DNA of 20,699 bases from M55B174 sp964618065 (lineage in GTDB: Bacteria > Patescibacteriota > Minisyncoccia > CAIUEV01 > JAHKAQ01): NCBI GenBank assembly GCA_964618065.1, contig CAZTZK010000044.1, forward strand, positions 1 through 20,699, in the 5' to 3' direction. A program made the position numbers and the translations under genes. Position 1 is the stretch's first letter, and the number at the start of each line of letters is the position of its first letter. A model generated the notes under the pieces. The model was not told where the DNA came from and did not search any database. It saw nothing but the letters and a program-made list of their open reading frames with translations. Shown piece by piece: positions 14,453 through 20,699 of this stretch.

Positions 14453-14848
14453 ATGCAAAACTATAATTTGAGTGAAGATTCTGAGAATGATAAAATTAAT
14501 GCGGAACGTCGCGAGGCAAGAGTTGCTAGAGAGAATCTACTTAGGAATTATGGTGGCCGGCGGGATAATGTAAAAATGGATTTGGAAAAGCAAGCTGCAG
14601 AGTATGCTACTTTAGAGAATAAGGTTAGAAATAATGAAAAGAATGTAGCTGACGAGAAGAGTGAAATAATTCAATTAGAAAAGAAGCTCAACGATTTAAA
14701 AAAGAATTTGAAGAGAGATGAATTTGATTTGAGGCAAGATCAAAATGAGATGTTTAAAATTAATAAGCAAGTTAATTTTTTAAAAGGAGAATTAGCAGCT
14801 GCCGAGAAAAAAATAAAAAAAATTGAGATAGAAGGTAGAGATAATTAA
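14453..14848 (+). CDS. Small coiled-coil protein of unknown function
   Basis: 131 aa, not recognised. From about residue 15 to 126 the chain is almost all charged and helix-forming, with heptad-like hydrophobic spacing (LENKV, IIQLEKKL, LKKNL, INKQVNFLKGEL), so a long coiled coil is expected. There is no signal peptide, membrane helix or cysteine. It lies 22 bases after mnmA and 14 before alaS, with the same composition as its neighbours, so a real gene in this run is likely. Coding is supported by the open frame and spacing, not by homology. It could be a scaffold or a partner of a neighbour, but nothing in the sequence says which. Confidence 0.7.
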   Translation: MQNYNLSEDSENDKINAERREARVARENLLRNYGGRRDNVKMDLEKQAAEYATLENKVRNNEKNVADEKSEIIQLEKKLNDLKKNLKRDEFDLRQDQNEMFKINKQVNFLKGELAAAEKKIKKIEIEGRDN

Positions 14849-14862
14849 TTAATCTGTTTTTT

Positions 14863-16743
14863 ATGAAGTCCACCCTGATCAGAAAAAAATATTTAGATTT
14901 TTTTAGAGAACACAAACATGCTCTTGTTTCTTCAGCTTCGGTAATACCTCAAGATGATCCATCAGTGCTTTTTACGACAGCAGGTATGCAATCCTTAATG
15001 CCCTATTTAAAAGGGAAAAAACATCCTTTAGGAAAAAGGCTGACCAATATTCAGGGCTGTATTAGGACTGATGATATAGATGAAGTGGGAGATTTTACGC
15101 ACCATACTTTTTTTGAAATGTTGGGTAGTTGGTCCTTGGGAGATTATTTTAAAAAAGAAGCAATTGAATGGAGTTACCAGTTTTTAACAGGAGAAAAATG
15201 GTTAAATATAGATCCTAAAAAACTTTATGTTTCTGTTTTTAAAGGAGATGAACAAATACCTTATGATGCTGAAGCGGCTCAAATATGGAAAAAACAATTC
15301 GCGGAAGCCGGGATAGAAGCCTTAATTTATGAGGTAGATAAAAAAACAGCTCAAGGAGAATTTAGGATTTTTCCTCTAGGTAAAGAAGATAATTGGTGGG
15401 GTCCCGTAGCGGAGACTGGCCCTTGTGGCTCTGATTCGGAAGTTTTTTATTATAGAGGAGAAAAAACTCCTGATTTTTCTCAAGAGCGTCTCGGATTTAA
15501 TTCCGGCAATTTTGTAGAGTTATGGAACAATGTTTTTATGGAATATGATAAAACTCTAGAAAAAGATGAAAATGGGAAGAAAGTTTTTGCTTTCAAAACT
15601 TTAAAAAATAAAAATGTTGACACGGGAGCAGGCCTGGAAAGGATAACTTCTATAACGGAAGGAGTTTTTGACGATTACAAAACTGATGTTTTTATTTCTT
15701 TGATAAAAGAAATTGAACGGGCTTCTTTAATTAAATATGGGGAAGACCTTGATCTTGATAAATCAATGAGAATTATTGCGGATCATATCAGAGCCGTTAT
15801 TTTTATTGGAGCCAGCGGAGTCGTACCTTCTAATATCGGCAGAGGATATATTTTAAGAAGACTTTTAAGAAGAGCCATGAGGCATTTTAGAAGTATCAGA
15901 AAAGTTAAGGAAGCAGATTTTGTTTATCAGCCGGGTTTGATGCAAAGGATTATTTTAACAGCAATTGAACAATTTAAAGAGAATTATCCTCAGCTGGAGG
16001 AGAAAAAGCAAAATATTCTTCAAGAAATAAAAAAGGAGGAAATTAAATTCGGTAAAACTTTAGAGAGAGGAATGAAAAAATTTGAAAAAATTGTTCGTAG
16101 AGAAGAAGCAGATAATTCCAAAATAAACGGAGCAGAAATTTTTAATTTATACCAGACTTATGGTTTTCCTCTAGAAATGACAGAAGAATTAGCCAAAGAA
16201 AGAGATATGGAAATTGATAAAAAAGATTTTAAAAAAAGGCTAGAAGACCATAGAAAAGTTTCTCGTCAAGGAATGGAAAAAAAGTTTAAGGGCGGATTAG
16301 CTGATGGGAAAGAACAAACTATTAAACTTCATACAGCGGCTCATTTGATGTTAGCCGGCTTGAGAAAAATTTTAGGACGCAATGTTCATCAAAAAGGATC
16401 TAATATCAATGAAGAGAGATTAAGGTTTGATTTTTCTTACCCTGCTAAATTAACAGACGAGCAAAAACAAAGGGTTGAAGCTTTTGTCAACGAAGTTATT
16501 GACAAAGATGTTAAAATAGAATTAGAGGAAATGAGCCTAGAGAAAGCTAGGGAGCAGAAAGCAGAAGGAGTTTTTGATGATAGATACACGGACAGAGTAA
16601 AGGTGTATACTATTGGAGAGTATTCTAAAGAAATTTGTGGTGGTCCTCATGCTAAAAGTACCGGGGAATTAGGACGATTTAAAATTGTCAAAGAAGAAAG
16701 TAGTAGCGCCGGCGTCAGAAGAATTAAAGCAGTGTTGGAATAG
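14863..16743 (+). CDS. alaS: Alanyl-tRNA synthetase lacking the C-terminal (C-Ala) domain
   Basis: Charges tRNA-Ala in the cytosol. The class II core is intact: VLFTTAGMQSLMPYL, GPCGSDSEVFY, DTGAGLERI, then GRGYILRRLLRRAMRH at the tRNA-recognition region. The editing domain retains its zinc-site residues in HTAAH (490-494) and CGGPH (Cys592, His596), so mischarged Ser or Gly can probably be cleared. The protein ends at 626 aa, just after SAGVRRIKAVLE; ordinary bacterial AlaRS is about 870 aa, with a further oligomerisation/C-Ala domain. The stop TAG (16741-16743) is followed by AT-rich DNA with no continuing frame, so this is a genuine short form and not a frameshift. The gene starts 14 bases after the coiled-coil gene. 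Confidence 0.94.
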   Translation: MKSTLIRKKYLDFFREHKHALVSSASVIPQDDPSVLFTTAGMQSLMPYLKGKKHPLGKRLTNIQGCIRTDDIDEVGDFTHHTFFEMLGSWSLGDYFKKEAIEWSYQFLTGEKWLNIDPKKLYVSVFKGDEQIPYDAEAAQIWKKQFAEAGIEALIYEVDKKTAQGEFRIFPLGKEDNWWGPVAETGPCGSDSEVFYYRGEKTPDFSQERLGFNSGNFVELWNNVFMEYDKTLEKDENGKKVFAFKTLKNKNVDTGAGLERITSITEGVFDDYKTDVFISLIKEIERASLIKYGEDLDLDKSMRIIADHIRAVIFIGASGVVPSNIGRGYILRRLLRRAMRHFRSIRKVKEADFVYQPGLMQRIILTAIEQFKENYPQLEEKKQNILQEIKKEEIKFGKTLERGMKKFEKIVRREEADNSKINGAEIFNLYQTYGFPLEMTEELAKERDMEIDKKDFKKRLEDHRKVSRQGMEKKFKGGLADGKEQTIKLHTAAHLMLAGLRKILGRNVHQKGSNINEERLRFDFSYPAKLTDEQKQRVEAFVNEVIDKDVKIELEEMSLEKAREQKAEGVFDDRYTDRVKVYTIGEYSKEICGGPHAKSTGELGRFKIVKEESSSAGVRRIKAVLE

Positions 16744-16794
16744 TAAAAGGAATTAGAAAATAATTGGAAAAATTTTATTTTTGTTTTTATTTTT

Positions 16795-17907
16795 ATGGAT
16801 AATGCTCTAAAAATAAGCCAAGGAGGCAAATTAATTGTAGATTCTAGAATAAAACTAACTGTTGGAAATTTAAATCAAATTTATACTCCCGGCGTTGCTA
16901 AAATTGCTGAAGCAATAGCCAAAGACAAGAGCAAAGTTTATGATTTTACCTGGAAAAGCAGAAGTGTTGCTATTGTTTCTGATGGAAGTGCCGTTTTAGG
17001 TTTAGGAAATTTAGGGGCAGAAGCAGCTCTTCCTATAATGGAAGCTAAAGCGGTTCTTTTTAAAAAACTAGGCGGAGTAGATGCAGTTCCTCTTGTCCTT
17101 GATACACAAGAGCCAAAAGAAATTATTAAAATCGTTAAGGCTATTGCTCCCGGCTTTGGAGGCATTAATCTAGAAGATATTGCCGCTCCTAATTGTTTCT
17201 TAGTTGAAGAACAATTGAAGAAAGATCTTAAAATTCCTGTCTTTCATGATGATCAATGGGGGACGGCTATTGTTGTTCTCGCCGGACTTATAAATTCTTT
17301 AAAATTAGTAAATAAAAATTGTCAGTTAGTAAAAACAGTAATCTCTGGAGCAGGAGCAGCTGGTATTGCTATTTCCAAACTGCTTCTTAAATTTGGCTTT
17401 CAGGATATTATTGTCTTTGACTCTCAAGGTCCTCTTTTCAAAAATAGAAAAGGAATGAATAAAGAAAAGAAAAAATTGGCTCTCAGAACGAATCTTAAAA
17501 TTTTTAAAGGAACATTAAGGGATGCTCTTTCCGGAGCGGATATTTTTATTGGTGTTTCCCATGAGAAACTTCTTGATAAAAAAGATATTAAGAAAATGAA
17601 TAGAAAAGCCATTGTTTTTGCTCTAGCTAATCCAATCCCTGAAATAATGCCCGAAGAGGCCAAGAAAGGAGAAGCAGAAATAGTTGCTACCGGTCGCAGT
17701 GATTTTCCCAATCAAATTAATAATGCTTTAGTCTTCCCCGGAATTTTTAAAGGAGCTTTAACAAAAAGGACTTCCTTGATTACCAATGACCTGAAAATAG
17801 AAATTGCCAAGCGTTTATCTTCTTTGGTTGCCAATCCTAAAAAAACACAAATTATTCCCAAAGTTATGGATAAAAGGGTACCTCAAGCGATAGCTGATTG
17901 TTTTTGA
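16795..17907 (+). CDS. NAD(P)-dependent malic enzyme
   Basis: Oxidative decarboxylation of malate to pyruvate and CO2 with reduction of NAD or NADP, in the cytosol. At 370 aa it fits the short bacterial form without a phosphotransacetylase tail. Catalytic Tyr30 lies in IYTPGVA, and the catalytic Lys is in MEAKAVLFKK. The metal-binding block is GGINLEDIAAPNC, and HDDQWGTA (151-158) follows. The Rossmann nucleotide-binding loop is SGAGAAGIA, and ANPIPEI is conserved. Position 155 is Trp where His is usual in HDDQHGTA. Cofactor preference cannot be told. It is the last gene of the tight run from recA (51 bases after alaS); a new promoter follows. It may supply pyruvate or reducing power in a cell with little central metabolism. 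It ends in TGA. Confidence 0.92.
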   Translation: MDNALKISQGGKLIVDSRIKLTVGNLNQIYTPGVAKIAEAIAKDKSKVYDFTWKSRSVAIVSDGSAVLGLGNLGAEAALPIMEAKAVLFKKLGGVDAVPLVLDTQEPKEIIKIVKAIAPGFGGINLEDIAAPNCFLVEEQLKKDLKIPVFHDDQWGTAIVVLAGLINSLKLVNKNCQLVKTVISGAGAAGIAISKLLLKFGFQDIIVFDSQGPLFKNRKGMNKEKKKLALRTNLKIFKGTLRDALSGADIFIGVSHEKLLDKKDIKKMNRKAIVFALANPIPEIMPEEAKKGEAEIVATGRSDFPNQINNALVFPGIFKGALTKRTSLITNDLKIEIAKRLSSLVANPKKTQIIPKVMDKRVPQAIADCF

Positions 17908-17936
17908 TAAAATTTATTTTTTAGAGTTTTCGGTGA

Positions 17937-17965
17937 TTGGACAGTATTCATAAAAGATATAAAAT
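17937..17965 (+). promoter_or_regulatory. Promoter of the O-antigen-ligase-like/TPR gene
   Basis: TTGGAC (17937-17942) and TAAAAT (17960-17965) have a 17-base spacer; TATAAA at 17958-17963 overlaps as an alternative. It is located in the 121-base gap after the malic enzyme gene and would give a leader near 57 bases. Confidence 0.55.
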
Positions 17966-18028
17966 AAAAAAAATAATAGGCGGTAAGAGGCTTTTTAATT
18001 TTTGGAATGTAATAGTTTTAATTTAAAT

Positions 18029-20699
18029 ATGAAAAAGAAAGAAAAAAAGATAAGAGAATATTTGGAAGAAAGGCGAAAAATTATTGAGGAGAGGGAGATA
18101 GAAGCAAAAAAAATTAAACAAAAGAGAGTTCCTAGGAAGAAAAAAAGCAAAAAAAGCAAGGACTATGCTCTGAATGAACTGCCGGAGATAGAAACACTGA
18201 AAAAATTCTTTACTAAATTCAGAAATAAAAAAAATGGAGATAATAAATCCGGATTTTTTCCATTTAATATTTTGTTTTCTAAGAAAAAAGGTGGAAATGA
18301 CTTAGCGAATGGAAAAGAAAAAGCTATTTTTTTTCTAGATAGAGGAATATTTTTCTGTATTTATGCTACTATCTTTGTTTTCTCTCTTTTAGTTTTTCCT
18401 GCGACATTAAACTCTTTAGAAATGCCAAAAGAGTTGATTTTTTTCTTTTTGACAGGTTTAGCTTTAATTTTTTGGCTAGTCAAAATTATTTTGCAAAATA
18501 GAGTAAGGCTAAAGAGAAGTTTTTTATTTGTTCCGATATCTATTTTTCTTCTAATCTATTTTTTAAGTAGCGTTTTTTCTATCTATCCGGATCGTAGCTT
18601 TTGGGGGCACAATGGAGACGAAAGTTCTTCTTTGATAATGCTTGTTACTTGCATCTTTTATTTCTTTATTGTCATCAATCATATTTCTTCCAGAAGAAGT
18701 GTCAGAAAAATATTATTTTTTACTCTTCTAAGTGGTTTTTTTGCTTCACTTTATTCTATTTTTCAAATTTGGGGTATTCATATTATTGAGTTAGATAAAT
18801 TGGAAAATCGCTCTGTAAATACCATTGGCACCTTTCGTGCCAGCGCCGTTTATTTTGCTGGCTTAGCTGTTTTAGCTAGCGGTCTAGCTGTTTCCTCTTC
18901 TAAGAAAATATACACTTTTATCTATTTATTTTTTATTCTTTCTTATTTATTTTTTCTTTCAGCTGTTTTTTACAAAGGTGTTTGGCTCCTTTTTATTATA
19001 GCTGCCGGTCTAGTCTTGGTGTTGGGCATTACTCAAAAAAGAATGGGGAAGAATAAAATAGTTCTTTCTATTCCGAGCTTGGTTTTTGTTTTTGGTCTAG
19101 CGACACTTCTTTTAGGGAAACCTCTTTTTGATCCCGGAGTTATTTCTCAAGAAATGCTTTTAAGCCCGAGCAACTCCGCAAAAGTAGCTGTTGAATCTAT
19201 CAAAGAGAAACCTTTTTTAGGTTTTGGTCCTAATACTTTTGACTATTGTTTTGAAATCTTTAGACCTGATTTAGGCCAACTTTCTTCTGTAAATATTCAC
19301 AAGCCGGCTAACTATTTTATTATGTTAGTAGCTACTGTCGGCTTATTAACTCTCTTGGCTTATTTTTTCCTCTTATTTGTTCTTGTCCGCTTCGTGATTG
19401 CTAATGCTTTTTCTATTTTTCTGGGAGAAAATAAAAGGGGAGATAATACTACAATGATAGTTAGTATTTTTTGGCTTTTTCTAACAGTGGCCGGTTTTGT
19501 TTGTTTAAATAATGTCCTTTTAATTTTTCTTTGGTGGCTTGCTTTAGCAGTTATAGACATAGGTCGTCCAGTATCCTCTATTTTTTCTATGGGTTTTGGG
19601 GAAAAAGAAAATAAAAATTCTTCTTTAAGAATTAGTTTTGCTAAATCTTCTTTTTTACTCTCAATAATTCTAATTACTTTTAGTGTTCTCTTTATTGTTT
19701 TGCTACATTCTGCCGGAAAACGTTATTTAGCCAACTATTATTTTCAAAAAGCTTTAGATAAGAACTTTGCCGAACAAGATTTGGCAGAGATAGAAAACAA
19801 TGTTAAAAAAGCTGTTCGATTTGATAAAAAAAGAGACAATTATTTAAGAAATGCAGCAGTTGTTTCTTTAAGTGTCGCTCAGCATAAAATTAACGAGGAG
19901 GGGGACAAGCTTTCAGGTGAAGGGTCAAAGCATGTTTCTACTTATATTAATGAAGCAATCAATCTTGCGGAAAAATCTATAGAAATTAATTCTTATGATT
20001 TTGAAAATTACAGAAATCTTGCTTGGATTTATCAAGCAGTAGGAGATCTTGATGAAAGTTTCAATGAAAAATCTTTGTCTTTTTATAAAAAATCTTTGGA
20101 GTTCTCTCGTGATAATCCTAATCTTTACTATCAGTTAGGTAATCTGTACCTGAAACTTTACAGAAAAAGAGTGGATTTAAATCTAGGAGAACAAAATAAA
20201 ATGGATTCTAAAGCTAAAGAATATCTTCTTCTTTCTGAAGAAAATCTCAAAAAAGCTCTTGACGAAAATAAGTATCATTTTGAAGCCAATTTACTTTTAG
20301 TTGCTACTTATGAGTTGTTAGGAGAAGGAGACGCAGCTTTTAGTAAAGCTAAAGAAAACTGGAATATGTTTTTTGGCAATTCTCAGGCAGGTTTTAGTTT
20401 GGCGACTTATTATTACAGAAAAGGAAAATGTGAATTGGCTTGTCCTATTCTGGAAACAGTTTTAGAGGATAGCCAAGATTATGCTAATGCTCATTATCTT
20501 TTAGGTATCTGTTTGGCAAAACTAGGCAATCTTGAAGGAGCTTTAAATCATATGGAAGAAGTTAAACTTTATAATCCGAATGTTGAATTTTTAGATGAAA
20601 TAATTAGTGATTTAAGAAAAGAAAAAATTGATTTTCTTGTAAGGTTGGAAGGTGGGGGAGCAACCAGTGAGATAGAAAATATAGAAAATAATACAGCAG
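18029..20699 (+). CDS. O-antigen ligase-like polytopic membrane protein with TPR domain (partial)
   Basis: One open frame runs without a stop from ATG 18029 to the window edge: 890 codons and one extra base, so the 3' end is missing. A very basic, Lys-rich cytosolic region (1-104) precedes about twelve membrane helices (106-560). SIYPDRSFWG (about 184-193) and KPFLGFGPNTF (about 395-405) are typical of the Wzy_C/O-antigen ligase family, with a polar loop reaching HKPANYF before the next helix. After the last helix (about 541-560), residues 570-890 are helical with TPR-like pairs (FENYRNLAWIYQAVGDLDE; YYQLGNLYLKL; AHYLLGICLAKLGNLEGAL). Such ligase-TPR fusions are common in CPR and may attach or polymerise surface glycans, or glycosylate pilin-like proteins; the acceptor is unknown. 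There is no Shine-Dalgarno, and the start is set by the first Met after the in-frame AT-rich leader. Confidence 0.8.
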   Translation, partial: MKKKEKKIREYLEERRKIIEEREIEAKKIKQKRVPRKKKSKKSKDYALNELPEIETLKKFFTKFRNKKNGDNKSGFFPFNILFSKKKGGNDLANGKEKAIFFLDRGIFFCIYATIFVFSLLVFPATLNSLEMPKELIFFFLTGLALIFWLVKIILQNRVRLKRSFLFVPISIFLLIYFLSSVFSIYPDRSFWGHNGDESSSLIMLVTCIFYFFIVINHISSRRSVRKILFFTLLSGFFASLYSIFQIWGIHIIELDKLENRSVNTIGTFRASAVYFAGLAVLASGLAVSSSKKIYTFIYLFFILSYLFFLSAVFYKGVWLLFIIAAGLVLVLGITQKRMGKNKIVLSIPSLVFVFGLATLLLGKPLFDPGVISQEMLLSPSNSAKVAVESIKEKPFLGFGPNTFDYCFEIFRPDLGQLSSVNIHKPANYFIMLVATVGLLTLLAYFFLLFVLVRFVIANAFSIFLGENKRGDNTTMIVSIFWLFLTVAGFVCLNNVLLIFLWWLALAVIDIGRPVSSIFSMGFGEKENKNSSLRISFAKSSFLLSIILITFSVLFIVLLHSAGKRYLANYYFQKALDKNFAEQDLAEIENNVKKAVRFDKKRDNYLRNAAVVSLSVAQHKINEEGDKLSGEGSKHVSTYINEAINLAEKSIEINSYDFENYRNLAWIYQAVGDLDESFNEKSLSFYKKSLEFSRDNPNLYYQLGNLYLKLYRKRVDLNLGEQNKMDSKAKEYLLLSEENLKKALDENKYHFEANLLLVATYELLGEGDAAFSKAKENWNMFFGNSQAGFSLATYYYRKGKCELACPILETVLEDSQDYANAHYLLGICLAKLGNLEGALNHMEEVKLYNPNVEFLDEIISDLRKEKIDFLVRLEGGGATSEIENIENNTA

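Noticed and set aside
16741..16794. Frameshift hiding a C-Ala domain after alaS
   Set aside because: The 51 bases after the stop are AT-rich and lead straight into the malic enzyme start; there is no room for the missing roughly 240 residues.
17424..17711. 95-codon open frame on the - strand
   Set aside because: It is antisense to the malic enzyme C-terminal half, with no support from promoter, spacing or motif.

Overview
The window is an AT-rich, densely packed stretch of bacterial chromosome. All sixteen protein genes, the tRNA and the riboswitch lie on the + strand. TGA is used as a stop, so the code is the standard bacterial one. The gene content points to a Candidate Phyla Radiation (Patescibacteria, Parcubacteria-like) bacterium. 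The clues are an archaeal/eukaryotic-type AspRS, an AlaRS lacking its C-terminal domain, a small TrbC/VirB2-like pilin, a RodZ-like protein with an extracellular sugar-binding-type fold, an O-antigen-ligase/TPR protein, and a conjugation-type ATPase with a C-terminal zinc ribbon. This lineage call is an inference from gene content; there is no rRNA in the window. No start codon is preceded by a convincing Shine-Dalgarno sequence.

Layout. Bases 1-336 hold the terminator of an upstream gene and a T-box riboswitch controlling aspS (337-1650). The AspRS carries residues typical of non-discriminating enzymes that charge both tRNA-Asp and tRNA-Asn. A Maf-type nucleotide pyrophosphatase (1794-2363) follows a 28-bp perfect palindrome. 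tRNA-His(GTG) is a single-gene unit with its own promoter and a strong terminator. Then comes a complete AmmeMemoRadiSam cluster (radical SAM enzyme, MEMO-like, AMMECR1-like; 2614-5017), a conserved three-gene system whose chemistry I cannot state.

The next block is about the cell envelope and DNA movement: the T4SS-type pilin (5082-5570), the FtsK/SpoIIIE translocase (5631-7955) and the RodZ-like protein (8020-8922). A fresh promoter then starts a very tight run: recA with a long basic N-terminal tail, a membrane protein, and a VirD4/TraG-like ATPase. The last two look like the two halves of a larger DNA-transfer ATPase. The same run continues with mnmA, a small coiled-coil protein, a short alaS and a malic enzyme. 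Finally, a promoter at about 17937-17965 drives a large multi-membrane O-antigen-ligase-like/TPR protein that opens at 18029 and runs off the window end.

How they may work together. The AspRS, tRNA-His, MnmA and AlaRS are translation genes. The pilin, FtsK, RecA and split transfer ATPase form a neighbourhood that could take up, move and recombine DNA. That link is an inference from gene order and overlapping genes, not proven. The most notable items are the T-box on a non-discriminating AspRS, the recA/transfer-ATPase coupling, the RecA tail, and the intact AmmeMemoRadiSam cluster.
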